From Hirundichthys speculiger (lineage: Eukaryota; Chordata; Actinopteri; Beloniformes; Exocoetidae), in assembly GCA_018398805.1 (NCBI GenBank), contig JAGFBZ010000940.1, positions 1,128,001 through 1,192,000 of the forward strand: a stretch of 64,000 nt of DNA, written 5' to 3'. The notes beneath the pieces were generated by a model, which saw only the letters and a program-made list of their open reading frames with translations, made no database searches and was not told where the DNA came from. Positions 1 to 11,510 of the stretch are shown in pieces. A program made the translations under genes and the position numbers. Numbering within the stretch: position 1 is the stretch's first letter; each line of letters starts with the position of its first letter.

Positions 1-1260
1 CTTCAGCCTGTTTTTGTTGACAATGTTTTTGTTCCCCCTTTTTTTTCGCAATAAAAAAAAACTGAATTGAATCCTTTTAATTCTGAATTTGCTCTTCTAT
101 TTTTTACAAAGTGCTTCAGAATGTGCTCTCATTTTCATTCACAACCAAGTTCATGTTCTTCGTTTCTTTTTCTGTTCATGCGATGCTTTTTTGATCTTTT
201 TCCTCTCTCAAATTTATAAAACACAAACTCAGAGTCACACTAAAGAAAAAGAGAAACAAAGAAAAAGATTCAAATAATGTTAAACTGTTGTAATTGGGTC
301 ATATGACTTCATTTCGTTAATAAAATTAGTTTTGCATCTCATCTCGATGGCCCTGGGAGGGTAAACATGTGGCTTTATATAAAAATGAATGCAAATATAA
401 AGTGTACACATACAAAAAAATCTGGAAATGGTGTAAACAAAGGAAACTGATTTTTAAAAGCTACAAAGAGAGACCAGGTCCTCTTCTATAAGACATTATT
501 GGCTTGCACTGCAGACACACAAGCATCATTTCACCCAGACCGCTCATGGAAACAGGTAAGCGGTTACACGTCACTTCCTGTACCTGACATGAGGTGTTAG
601 AGAAAGCCCAATAAATATTTGTCATGTTGGTTTTAATGTGTACAACGTACCTTCATGTATTTTAATCTTACAGGTGTCGACTTTACATTTTGTAAATTTT
701 ATGATCATCAAACCTTAAAGAAAAGTTTTTTTTTAAATCAAAATTTAAAAACTGAAAAAATGATTTTTTTCAAAATGAATTTTGAATGGATCCCAATGGA
801 TTTACTGTATTGGTCCAGGAAACCTGGGGCAATTTTCTGCTCGATAAGGAAATGTGTTACCATGAAATGAATGTTTTTAGGGATCCTGTGCTCTCTGCAG
901 TGTTTTCTCTTCTATTTAATCTCATTCATTCAGTTACATTCTTTTGGTGTGTAAACTATAAATTTGAAAGATCAAAGTGGAAACCTGACAATAATAAAAA
1001 ATAAGCTGTTCTGTGTTACTGCTAGAATTTGATTTTAAATTCTGTGCTGCACTGATTAAAATAACTTATAAGTGGTGGGCCCATACCAGTTAGAAATGAC
1101 TGCTTCAACTGCAAAATAATCTGGAAAACAGATAATACATCAGTTTAACACAAATTCATTGAAATGCATCGCTTTCATAATTTATGTCAGGAACAATCAG
1201 CGTTAAATGCGTTTACATGCATCTGTTTATGTAGTCATTTCCTTCATTCTTTGATTACCC
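1..1260. other. Unassigned AT-rich sequence
   Basis: I see no supported gene. Short open frames have no recognisable domain. The first 70 bases end in an A-run followed by a 'gaattgaat' motif like the tail of the dispersed repeat described at 1262-1545, so an element may begin outside the window. Confidence 0.5.
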
Positions 1261-1261
1261 A

Positions 1262-1545
1262 GCTGGTCTTCATCAGGAAGGTCCCTCCATATGATCCAGG
1301 TCCTGGTCCAGGTTTCTTCCTCTTAAAGTGGAGTTTTTTCTTGCCACTGTTTAACTTAAAGGTTTTTTTTCTCCCACTGTGGGAGTTTTTTTTACTTGCC
1401 ATTATCCTTAATTTGGATTTAATATTGTAAATTTAGTTAATGATATTTGCTCGGGGGTCATGATCTGGGTCTCTGTAAAGTGCCTAGAGACAATTCACAT
1501 TGTAACAGACGCTATACAAAAAAAAAATTGAATTAAATGCTTATT
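1262..1545 (+). repeat. Dispersed repeat family A, long copy
   Basis: This block shares ordered motifs with copies at 11255-11510, 16205-16275, 25442-25510 and 36132-36275. The motifs are 'cttcctcttaaagtggag', then 'tttgctcgggggtcatgat', then 'tgggtctctgtaaag', then 'agacaattcacattgtaac', then 'agacgctatacaa', and a tail near 'ttgaattaaat'. I infer an interspersed non-coding element; the class is not determined. The 88-aa open frame over it is not credible as a gene. Confidence 0.75.
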
Positions 1546-1925
1546 TGCTGCGTCAAAAGTTTGTACGGTAGTTTATCTTTTTTACACTGGTAAATGATTG
1601 TTAGATTAATTATTTTTGAAAGAAGACAGTAGACAGAGACATCAGCTTCTTTCTTATTCTCTCTGAATGCTTGATATTGCTGCTGGACATTTGCAGAGCA
1701 AAATAAACCTTCCAACAGCCACAAACAGATATTAAACTCCCATGTGATGTTTAATAATAAGTACAGAGATTTAGTGATACACTGATCAGCTTTTATTTTC
1801 TGTTTTCTGCCTTTAAGGGCTGCATACCAGCATATTTACATGTGCTGTAAATGTATTCACATTCACATGACACACTTTCATATTAAAGTGGTGTAAAGTC
1901 AGTAAAATCTTTAGAGCCTTACTCC
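1546..1925. other. Unassigned sequence
   Basis: No coding, RNA or repeat signal that I can support. Confidence 0.4.
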
Positions 1926-1934
1926 TGGGGGATG

Positions 1935-2335
1935 ATGTAGAATAGAAAAGGCATGAGTGCGAAGCAGAGTTGGGGGTAGCAGAGGTTAAAATGTTGAGGT
2001 TCTGTTTGGGAGAGACCAGGATGGATGGGATCAGGAATGAGAACATCAGAGGGACAGAGGATATTAGATGTTCTTGAGAGAAAGACAGAGAGGCCAGAGT
2101 GAGATGGTTTGGACATGAACAGAGGAGAGATAGTGAATATATCGGTCCGGAAGGCCTAGAGGAAGACCAGAGAGGAGATTTATGGATGTAGTGAAAGATT
2201 ATATGAAGTTAGTTGGTGTGAGAGGAGAGGATGCAGGGGACAGATGGAGGAGATGATTCACTGTGGAGAGCCCCTGAAGAGGAACAGCTGAGAAGGAAAC
2301 GAAGACATGAGTGGCGCATCACATGTGGCTCTGAA
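1935..2335 (+). mobile_element. Non-LTR retrotransposon 3' coding remnant (RTE-like)
   Basis: The plus strand reads as the degenerate C-terminal end of a fish LINE polyprotein. One frame gives MLRFCLGETRMDGIRNE, then after a stop REARVRWFGHEQRRDSEYIG. A second frame continues with RPRGRPERRFMDVVKDYMK and VGVRGEDAGDRWRR, then a stop. The run of basic GRPRGRP and FGHxxRRDSEY motifs is characteristic of the tail of RTE/L1-like reverse transcriptases. At least one frameshift and several stops show it is dead. The reverse transcriptase core is absent, so the copy is 5' truncated. The clade is inferred from motif memory. Confidence 0.8.
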
Positions 2336-2514
2336 GTAAAATATTAAATATGTTCACCTTGGATTGGTCAGAGCTTCGCAGAATTTCATTTCACCAAGTA
2401 GGTGTTAATATAAAGCATATTTTTCATTAAGCGCGTCCATTTACACAGTTAAGAAAAACTGAACAAAACATTTGATGTGGAAAAGTTTACATTAAATAAA
2501 AAAAAGCAAAAAAA

Positions 2515-2650
2515 CAGAAATGTTTTCAGTTTAGTTTTAAAGATGGAGGTGGTGTCAGCCTCCTGAACCCAAATTGGTAGCTGGTTCCATAATAAAGGTT
2601 TCTGGTAGCAGAAGACCCGTCCTCCAAACCTACTTTATATCAGTTTAATA
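2515..2650. repeat. LINE 3' UTR-like interspersed repeat
   Basis: Phrases such as 'gttttcagtttagtttta', 'ggtggtgtcagcctcctga' and 'gtagctggttccataata' match my memory of a common fish repeat from L2-like 3' regions. No coding remains. Confidence 0.5.
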
Positions 2651-2659
2651 TTCACATTA

Positions 2660-3465
2660 ACCTATTTATTACAACTGGATTTAAACTCAGGTTTCATAAT
2701 GGGATTGATATCAGTTAATGATAACAATGCCTGATTAGAATAAACTCCAATTTTTATTTTTGTGTTTTGTTTTTTTTTTAAGTCAATGTAAATCATGCAA
2801 CAATTAGGAGAAAGACTCAGTTTCCTGTGGACACTGTTGCTCCTACATCAGAGTTAAAACGACTAAAAGAGGAATGTTTTGGTGAAAATGATAAAAGCAG
2901 GAATTCAGTCCGTTGAATATGTTACTAGATTGCTGTTTTCGATGATTTGAGCGGAGGATCATGAACAACTGCTCCACTAGAAAAAGCCCAGTCCGTTCCT
3001 TTAATATTCTCCACATCTGTTTCAGTTCATGCTGCAGCTGCGTCCCCACTAACTTCTTAATACTGATGAATTTTGTCATACCTAAACCCCGCCCTGCTGA
3101 CACGAGACGTTCACTGACGCGAACGGGCCAAAAATGCAGTTTGGAACCAAGGATGTTCTCCCTCTGGACTGTGATGTCACAGATCCGGTGAGATGTCACC
3201 TCAGAGGGAGAGCGAACCAAAGTGATGAGGAATAAAATAAAACAATACTGAATGTTGAAAATCAGCTCACATCACCAAAACCTCTGAGTCAAATATTTTG
3301 TAACGACAAGAAGGTGAATTAAACTGCACCACCTTTGAGTGTTACGAGAAAGTGTTACAAAAGAAAGTCATTACTCCAGCATTGATGGTTTCAGTGAATC
3401 TACGGACTGGAAATCAAAATAAAGTCATGAAGTTGAGACCAAACAACCAGCTGGAGCTTTGAGGC
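2660..3465. other. Unassigned sequence before the minisatellite
   Basis: A 125-aa minus-strand frame (2843-3220) has no domain I recognise and no supporting splice or composition signal. The stretch around 3160-3215 resembles transposon-associated non-coding sequence, but I cannot place it. Confidence 0.4.
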
Positions 3466-3466
3466 G

Positions 3467-4110
3467 CATGCTGTCTGCAGGAGCAGCTTCTGTCTGCAGG
3501 AGCAGCTTCCGTCTGCAGGAGCAGCTTCCGTCTGCAGGAGCAGCTTCCGTCTGCAGGAGCAGCTTCCGTCTGCAGGAGCAGCTTCCGTCTGCAGGAGCAG
3601 CTTCTGTCTGCAGGAGAAGCTTCCGTCTGCAGGAGCAGCTTCCGTCTGCAGGAGCAGCTTCTGTCTGCAGGAGCAGCTTCCGTCTGCAGGAGCAGCTTCC
3701 GTCTGCAGGAGCAGCTTCCGTCTGCAGGAGCAGCTTCCGTCTGCAGGAGCAGCTTCTGTCTGCAGGAGAAGCTTCCGTCTGCAGGAGCAGCTTCTGTCTG
3801 CAGGAGCAGCTTCCGTCTGCAGGAGCAGCTTCCGTCTGCAGGAGCAGCTTCCGTCTGCAGGAGCAGCTTCCGTCTGCAGGAGCAGCTTCCGTCTGCAGGA
3901 GAAGCTTCCGTCTGCAGGAGAAGCTTCCGTCTGCAGGAGCAGCTTCTGTCTGCAGGAGAAGCTTCCGTCTGCAGGAGCAGCTTCCGTCTGCAGGAGCAGC
4001 TTCCGTCCGCAGGAGCAGCTTCTGTCTGCAGGAGCAGCTTCCGTCTGCAGGAGCAGCTTCTGTCTGCAGGAACAGCTTCCGTCTGCAGGAGCAGCTTCTG
4101 TCTGCTTCTT
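3467..4110. repeat. 19-bp minisatellite, about 34 copies
   Basis: Tandem copies of a 19-base unit, cagcttccgtctgcaggag, run for about 640 bases. Variation is limited to a few sites: C or T in 'cttcYgtctg', 'gcagctt' or 'gaagctt', one 'gtccgcagg' near 4008, and one 'aacagctt' near 4072. Because 19 is one more than a multiple of three, each strand cycles through all three frames every 57 bases. The unit produces no stop on the plus strand in the long frame or in the three minus frames, so several 240-aa frames and part of a 628-aa frame arise from repeat arithmetic rather than from a gene. Confidence 0.97.
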
Positions 4111-4227
4111 GGACCAGAACATTCCTGCATAATCCACACGGTTCCGACACTTTTCAGTTTTCAAGCTTTAAGCACTTTCAAGGTTTTCTTTTATTTTTAT
4201 TCCAACACAGAAAGAAGCAGCTCTGCA

Positions 4228-4952
4228 TCATCCATCCATCCATCCATCCATCCATCCATCCATCCATCCATCCATCCATCTGTCTGTCCATCCATCCATC
4301 AATCCATCCACTCATCCATCCGTCCATCTGTCCATCCATCGTCCTACATCCATCATTCATCCATCCATCATCTATCTATCCACTTATCCATCTGTCTGTC
4401 AATCCATTATCCATCCATCCATCCATCAGTCCACCCATCCATCCTCCTCCATCCATCCATCCATCCACTCATCCATCCATCCATCCTTTCATTATCCATC
4501 CATACATCTGTCCATCCATCCATCCATCCATCCATCCGTCTGTCCATCCATCCATTTATGTGTCCATCCATTATTCATCCATCTGTCCATCCATCCATCC
4601 ATCCATCCATCCATCTATCCACTCATCCATCCATCCATCCATCCATTATCCATCCATCTGTCCGTCTGTCCATCCATTATCAATCCATTATCCTTCCATC
4701 CAACCATCCATCCATTATCCATCCATCTGTCCATCATCTATCCACTTATCCATCCGTCCATCCATCTATTATCCATCCATCCATACATCATTCTCCATCA
4801 ATTCATCATCCATCCATCATCTATCTATTCACTCATCCATCTGTCCATCCATCCATTATCCATCCATCCGTCCATCTGCCCATCCATTATCTATCCATCT
4901 ATCCGTCCATCCATTATCTATCCATCTGTCCATCCGTCCATCCATTATCCAT

Positions 4953-4988
<36 letters not shown>

Positions 4989-5243
4989 CCATTCCATCCA
5001 TCCATCTGTCCATCCATTATCCATCGATCCGTCCATCCATTATCCATCCATCCGTTCATCTGCCCATCCATTATCTATCCATCTATCCGTCCATCCATTA
5101 TCTATCCATCTGTCCATCCTTCCATCCAATCCATCCATCCGTCCATCCATTATCCATCCATCCGTTCATCCATTATCCATCCATCGATCCATTATCTATC
5201 CATCCATTCATCCATTATCCATCTATCCGTTCATCCACTATCC
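4228..5243. repeat. Degenerate (ATCC)n array with higher-order repeats
   Basis: About 1 kb of ATCC-based tetranucleotide sequence, pure at 4228-4278 and then interspersed with CCATTATCC, CCATCTGTCC and CCATCCGTCC variants. A longer segment recurs: 'catctgcccatccattatc' and its following 70 or so bases appear near 4874 and again near 5058, an offset of 184 bases (46 tetramers). Open frames rich in HPSI are translations of the array. Confidence 0.95.
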
Positions 5244-5249
5244 ATCTCT

Positions 5250-6380
5250 GTTCAGTCCCATCTGGAGTCGCGGGGCTCTGCATCACTTCCAGGACAATTA
5301 CACACCATCTTAATTATGTATAAATCTAAATACCAGACAGTTTGACATCATTTGTTCTTATGCTGTTGTACATAATCAGTCAGGCTGAATCTGCCAAAAG
5401 CCTTTTCTGGATGACAGAACAGTACTGTTTAAATGTCTCTGGTTGGCCAACTAATCATTTAGCTGATTACTGGCCATTTTTTAAATGATCTTCATCAGAC
5501 ATTGAAAAACCCATTATTGATGGACCTCCAGATAATATGGACACAAAATAAAACCACACAAAGTTCAAATCTGTGACCTCCTTCACACAAACACAGATAT
5601 AACTCATTTTAAGGAGGTTGTCTCGTCCAGACAGTTGATACAAGATTAATTTAGATTCCATTCTATTTATCGTTTAGGGTTATTTAGGGTTTATTTTCTC
5701 TTAGGGTCTTAAAGAGACTGGAAGATAAATGTGGATGTCACAAAAATGTTAAACAAGGAAAGGGGAGCCAAAGACTTTTAAGCACAAATGCATTAACGCC
5801 ATCATTATGATTAGATTTAAATTAGTCATACAAAGCTATCAGACACATTACATCACACGCAGCCTCTCAGTCATTTTGCCGTGACTCACCTGCTCACAAT
5901 GAGAAAGAAACGTTATCGTAACGTACGGTTTTTTTACCGAGTCAAAATCTCTACTGCGATTTACCTTCATGTGACTGGCAACATGTCGTCTCAGCAGGAA
6001 GCTGCTCGTGGATTTGGTCCTGGTCTTATCCATTTCCTGTATGCGTCCAACCTGGCATCAACGTCATCTCTGACTGTGTTTTTGGCGACGTGGTTACACG
6101 TGGAAACATACCTGGCAGATCTTTCATCCAGTAACTGAACTATAACACCTCCGCGAGGTTCAACCCTCAGCTGATGGACCTGCTTCCTCCCTGCGGCTCG
6201 ATGACGCAACGCTACGTCACGTCATGTTATGTGTTAGGTTGTGTTTGAAACCGTGTGCGTGTGGAGTTTAAGTATCTGGTGCCTCTTTAGTTCAGGATAT
6301 TAGACAGATCTGGAAAATCTAAAAGTGTATTAATAACATACGACAACTGGCGGCAGCAACGGCGTTTATTTGAAGCCAGC
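5250..6380. other. Unassigned sequence
   Basis: Includes a CpG-containing stretch near 5910-6240, but no recognisable coding exon, RNA or repeat. Confidence 0.4.
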
Positions 6381-6384
6381 GCCG

Positions 6385-6940
6385 ACGGCCAAGTTCTGTC
6401 TTCTTTTCTTTTCTTGGTCCACTTCTTTCCATCTTCATGTTCTTACTCTGCCTCGTCTTTATTTCTTATCACTTTTTAAATTCTTTTCATCTTTCAAATG
6501 CTCTCTTCTCGTATCTTACCTCCCTTCTTCCTGCTGTAGTTTTGCATCTCACCTCTTTCTTCTGTTTTGTATATTCATCTTGCATCTGTTACTTCATCTT
6601 TTGGGAAGTTTCCTCCCCACTTTTCACCTTTCTACTTTCCTCTTTTCTCAACTTTGCTTTTCACCACTTGTCTTGTTCTTGTAGATCTTTTAGTCTTTTC
6701 TGTTTTCATCTTCTTTTCTATTTTCCTCCATGTTCCCTTTTCTCCTACTCTTTCTTGTTTAGGTTTATCCACACTTACCTTCTGTTCCCATTGCCTTCTT
6801 CTTCTTCTTCTTTCATTCCCGATGCTTCCCTCACTCCCCTATCCTCACTTCTCTTCTTCTTTTTCTGCCCCTTTCCTTCTCTTTCCTCTCTTCTGGTGCT
6901 TGTAAAACCTCCTCTCTTCCTCGTCTCTGGAATGCTGCGT
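6385..6940. repeat. Polypyrimidine-rich tract
   Basis: More than 500 bases are strongly enriched for C and T on the plus strand, with many TTCTT, CTTTC and TCCTC runs. The resulting 104-176 aa frames are made of Phe, Leu, Ser and Pro and reflect composition. Such tracts can adopt triplex structures and often occur in introns or next to repeats. Confidence 0.85.
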
Positions 6941-6949
6941 TTTGTTTTG

Positions 6950-7600
6950 ACCTGTTCGTCTGAGTGATGGATGGACTCACATTCCCCGGTCGCCAGCCAA
7001 CTCTTGCATTGTCACCTCTTCTGCTGTTGCTTCATCCCAGTCAGTAAATGGTCTCCACTCACATCGTGCCCCTTTGACCTTGTCTAACTTGAACAAATAT
7101 TTCTCATACAGCCTCACACAGCCCTTGTATCATATAGGCCTTTTATATACAGTGTGCTTTATTTCTGCAGTCGTCAACGGGCATATTGTCATCAGCGAGC
7201 GGTTCGTTGTGGGGTTCAGCGTCACACCCGAAGACGCTCCAACAGGTTCACATGTGGAGATCAGTCCAACCGACTTCATGCACGATAACATGATTTCAAA
7301 TGAGGCCACAAATGACAGTCACGTCAAGCCACTTGTGACTTCCTTTATTCTCACAGTTTAGCTCAACAAGAGTCGTAGTGTGAGAAAGAAATCATGCAGG
7401 ATACAAACTGCACGCCAAGACGACAAAGATTGAGCAATTTTAGGTTTATTTTTCATGAGTAATACGACTTCAATAAAGGCTTCAAATTAAAAGACAAGCA
7501 TTCATTTCGCAAATGATTAACTTAACTTCCATGACAGCATTGACAAAAGACCTTTTTTTTTCCTCTATCAGGAAGTGTTTGTAGCACTTCCATGAAAGAG
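6950..7600. other. Unassigned sequence
   Basis: A 95-aa plus frame (7074-7361) has no recognised domain. I see no repeat. Confidence 0.35.
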
Positions 7601-8120
7601 AAAATGAGATCCGTACATGTGGACGGAGTATGTGCATGGCACTGTGGCGTTGTTATTATATCTGTGTGCACAGCGAAAAGTGTGTGTGACAGTGCTGAAA
7701 GCATTTGTATTTAATTTGCGCTGGGAGGGAAAGAGACCCAGACTGAGAGGCCTGTCATCGCTGGTCGAGGACTGCTCCGCTCTGCTCAGCACCCTCATCT
7801 CCATAATGGCTTCCAGTTGCTCGTAAAAACACGGAGCCATGGAGAGCCGGGACAGCCATAAGAACCTCCTTAGATGGCCCAGCTGGCTGTAGGTGCTGGA
7901 GCTGGGATATGTAAGAGCATGTGCATGTGTCCACGTCTGTGTGTGTGCAAAGAACATAACGACAAACATCTGATCATGGCGGGTCTCAGCGTTAGCCAGA
8001 TAGGACGGGACGTCCACTGCTTTCACCGCGGCGTTAGTCGGTGAGCGTGGCGGCGGAGGGTCGTCCGTGCCGCCGCTCAGGCTGGTGTTCCTGCGAGACC
8101 ACTACCACGGAGAGAAAACT
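7600..8120. other. GC/CpG-enriched block, function unknown
   Basis: This block is richer in G+C and CpG than its surroundings, most clearly at 7980-8095. A minus frame spans 7568-8026; its apparent start is not an ATG, and I do not recognise the protein. No splice structure can be confirmed by eye. It could be an exon, a conserved non-coding element or an old repeat. Confidence 0.35.
7938..8000 (+). repeat. Short duplicated motif B, copy 1
   Basis: A core starting 'aacataacgacaaacatc' and running through 'tgatcatggcgggtctcag' recurs at 10182-10245 as 'aacataacaacaaacatc' and 'tgattatggtgggtcttag'. Both are preceded by a GT-rich stretch. Of the six core differences I count, three fall at CpG sites and look like C-to-T type decay in the second copy. 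Confidence 0.7.
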
Positions 8121-9655
8121 TTCACTCAGATACGTTGGCTCAACACCTCTAAACATTTACAAGGATCAAATTTGCGGTTAATATGCAGCAGAGTGGTGTT
8201 GCCACTATTACAAAAACAAAATGTCCTCAAATTGCTGCTATGAGAAGATTCCTATTTTTTACAAGATCTTTCTCACGTTATCATGAAATATTTCTCCTTT
8301 TTACAAGGTACCAATTTCTATGTATAACCTGGCGCGCCAACAATTCACTGACTAGCAGTGAATCATGAGACTTTGGCAGACACACACAGCGATTACACTC
8401 AAACACAATTCTCATATGACTTCGATGAGGTACTCTATCTTCTGGCAGGAATACATTTTTTTTCTTTTTGTTTTATGTCTTGAGATAGTTTCCTTTTATG
8501 ACAACAAACCTGCTTTGTGATGTTGGAGCAAAAATAAGTTTTAATGAGCCTATTTTGTGAAATTACAAGAGAGGATTTGGTACGAGCACAGATTTATATA
8601 TAGTACAGACCCTTCACAGACCCTGATTAGTTGTTTAAATCGTGGTATCAGGATTCGGTGGAGTCACAGAGACGAGGTAAAAGCTGTGGACAAAGCTACG
8701 GGTATCTTCTCTTTTACAGTCAAACATCTGAGCCCAACAGATTTACTGTAGACAATTATTGCATATTTCATCATTATTTACCATTCATATACCGGAGAAC
8801 AAGGCGTGTTTTCACGTCTAAAAATGTATATCATATGGGGCTTGCGTGCTCTTTGCAAGGTGCCGAACATGTGACAGAGAGGAGGGAGTTTCTCCATCTG
8901 TCTAAATTTATTGGAATGCCAGAAAGAAGACCGCATCAGAAAATATCGAGTGATAGGACACGCTATTCTTACTTTGTTTGTGTGAATCAAAAAAAAAGAC
9001 CTGGGTGCCGTCCCACGTAAAATGAAAATAAGAAGGTAGGTCGGTATTGAACAATATACAGGCTGGGCTCGTAAAGTCTCTCATTCATCAACAGACTTAT
9101 TAAAATCTCAGTGATGTTTATAAGCTACCTAACAGTGCACTTGACTACAGAAGTGTGTGAGTAGAGTATCTATGCGGGAGAGAGAGCGTGTCCTCCAGAG
9201 AAGCCCTGAACCTCTTTAAGCTGTCTGCATGCACATTCCCTCACGCACACTTCAGCACACTTTGCTACGGTTCCCACCACACTGTTCACACAGTTCATAG
9301 AATTTGATTACTGTCATAAGTGAGACATTAAGTGAGAAAAGTTTATGTAATTTGCATCTAACGCTCTTTGTAGAACCAACAACTGAGTGATGAAGAAATG
9401 CCACTACACATCAACATGAATAATAAATGTGATCACGAGAACTAGTAGAACAAAAGCTAATCAAATTTTAGAGGTGATTCCAAGCTTTTACATATGAGGA
9501 CATAAATTTAGGGAAATGCAACAACATTTCATTATATCACGCCATATTTCAATTTATTGATCAAAACTGGGGCAAAAAGCTAAATCATTTTTAAACGAAT
9601 CTCGTGATATAAAAGCCTGGTGGATCAACTTGTACCTTGAAGTATTGTTTTCTGT
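8120..9655. other. Unassigned sequence
   Basis: Short frames here, including 8631-9020, match nothing I recognise. No repeat structure is obvious. Confidence 0.4.
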
Positions 9656-10085
9656 ATGACGTTATCGAATGTCTCGCATGAATGTAGAGCGATTGCGGCC
9701 CGTTTATTGAAAAACACTGGGTCCGTTTTTTTTGTATTTCTGGGCATACGTCCATGCACATGCTATCTTATGTCCTGCCATAGCATTTCAATCAGGCCAG
9801 GAAGGTCTGGAAGTGGACTGGGCTGTCGCTGCAACTTGATTATTTTCTTCTTCTGCCATTCTGTTGTCGATTTTATTTTTCCTTTTAAATGTGTTTGGGA
9901 TCATTGTCCTGTTTCATGAATAGTTTCAGCTCTGCTTTAGCTGTCTGGCAGATGGTCTGGCGTTTAACTCTAGAATCTTTGGGAAACAGAGGAATTTATG
10001 GTCAGCTCAACAACTGCAAGGTGCCAAGGTCCTGTTACTGCAAAATAAGTACAATCCATCGCCCCTTCAAACCCATTGATAGTTG
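9655..10085 (-). mobile_element. Tc1/mariner-like transposase remnant
   Basis: The plus strand carries the reverse complement of a Tc1-type transposase interior. Landmarks include 'catttcaatcaggccagga', 'tttgggatcattgtcctgtt', 'tttagctgtctggcagatgg' and 'caaggtgccaaggtcctgtt', in the order expected for this fish family. A second, longer remnant with similar landmarks lies at 30655-31335. Stops and small indels break the reading frame, and no terminal inverted repeats are visible. Confidence 0.75.
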
Positions 10086-10090
10086 ACTTA

Positions 10091-10875
10091 AGGCACGATA
10101 TGCAGAATTTTGTTTTCTTTCTTTGACTTACCTGCAGTCACATGAACAAATAACTATTCTTATCCCCTGTTAATACTCATTTGTGTGTGTGCGTGTAATA
10201 AACATAACAACAAACATCTGATTATGGTGGGTCTTAGTGTGAGTTAAATACAAACCTCAGACAGATAACATCAAATATATTCACCGGGGCAGTAGTTAGT
10301 TATGAAACATGAATGCAAAAAACAAAAAAAACAAAAATGTAGGTCTGGTAGAAATATTTTTCATATAATATTGGATTGTAAAAATCACTTATGATCTTCA
10401 TAAGTAGAATTGCATGTATAGTTTGTTCCAGCCATCTGCTCCTGGAAGAAAAAAACACGCACTTTCTCACGAACTGCAAGGACTCATAATACAAACCAAC
10501 AATGACCCTGGACATTATTTTCCTTTTGTTATTTTCTTTTCTCCCCATTTTTTCCCCTCTCATTTAAATTCATTGTGATATTCTTTTTCTTTGTCATTGA
10601 TCACCATGATCTGCAGAGTGCTGTCTGACCTCTTTCATGCACATTAAAAACAAATGGAGGAGCCTTTGACAACTAATTAGGTTAACCGGCAACATGTCAG
10701 TAACATGACTGACTGGATGTATAATGTTGAATAATTGGAGAAAAATATCAGAAAAATGTTAAATGTAAAATTGCAAAAACTTTGAACATCTACAAAACTT
10801 AATTTTATCAAAAGATTCAGAGAATCAGTAGCGCGATCAAGGGATGAGCACCAACCATCATGTTCATTCAGTTGA
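10091..10875. other. Unassigned sequence with motif B, copy 2
   Basis: Holds the second copy of motif B at 10182-10245. Nothing else is recognisable. Confidence 0.4.
10182..10245 (+). repeat. Short duplicated motif B, copy 2
   Basis: Partner of 7938-8000, about 2.2 kb away in the same orientation. It has lost the CpG sites present in the other copy, as expected for an older or more methylated copy. Confidence 0.7.
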
Positions 10876-10879
10876 AGAC

Positions 10880-11250
10880 AGTTCACAATGCAATCTCCAA
10901 ATTCAAGTTAAAGCTGTATCACGCAAAGAAGAAGCCATATGTGAACACAATCCAGATAAGCAGCCTTCTTTTAACGACCAAAGCTCATCTAACATAAAAC
11001 TGTATGTGGTCAGATGAATCAAAACCACGGACTCCGTCATCTGCAGACGAAAAGAGGAGAGGGATCCTTCAGCTTGTTATCAGGAGACGGTTTTAAAGCC
11101 GGCACCTCTGATGGTATGAGGTTGCATTCCTGCCTAAGGTGTGAGCAGCTGACACATCTGGAACGGCATCACGAACGCTGAAGAGAATGTAGAGGTTTTA
11201 GAGCAACATATGCTTCCATCCAGACAGCGTCTCTGTCAGCGAAGGCCAGA
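10880..11250 (+). mobile_element. Tc1/mariner-superfamily transposase remnant
   Basis: The plus strand keeps landmarks of a fish transposase interior: 'gtggtcagatgaatcaaaa' (WSDESK-like), 'gaggagagggatccttcag', 'tggtatgaggttgcattcc' and 'agcaacatatgcttccatcc'. The last landmark recurs in reverse complement near 38730, showing that the same family is present twice. Several frame disruptions are present. Assignment to a sub-family is not possible by eye. Confidence 0.7.
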
Positions 11251-11254
11251 TTTC

Positions 11255-11510
11255 CGAATTCAGTTCAATTCTATTCTATTTGTATAGCATCTATTACAAT
11301 GCAAATTGTCTCTAGGTGCTTTACAGAGACCCAGATCATTAACAAATATCATTAACTAAAATTAGATCATTAAATCCTAATTAAAGAAAAGGGCAAGTAA
11401 AGAAAAACTTCCCCTGGCAGGAGAAAAAAAAACCCCCTTTAAGCTAAACAGTTGTAAGGAAAAACTCCACTTTAAGAGGAAGAAAACCTTGAACATCCTG
11501 GCAATATAGG
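11255..11510 (-). repeat. Dispersed repeat family A
   Basis: Reverse-orientation copy of the repeat at 1262-1545, beginning 'aattcagttcaattctatt' and keeping 'attgtctctaggtgcttta', 'cagagacccagatcatta', 'actccactttaagaggaag' and related motifs. Confidence 0.75.

Noticed and set aside
2843..3220. 125-aa minus-strand frame as a gene
   Set aside because: No domain, no composition shift and no supporting signals; chance or repeat-derived frame is more likely.
3467..4110. Possible CRISPR-like array
   Set aside because: The units are directly tandem with no unique spacers, and the context is a vertebrate genome.
3459..5345. 628-aa plus-strand open frame
   Set aside because: It is translation of the 19-bp minisatellite followed by the ATCC array; no non-repetitive domain or conserved start exists.
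6370..6967. 104-176 aa Phe/Leu/Ser-rich frames resembling membrane proteins
   Set aside because: They arise from a polypyrimidine tract; the apparent hydrophobicity is a composition effect present in several frames.
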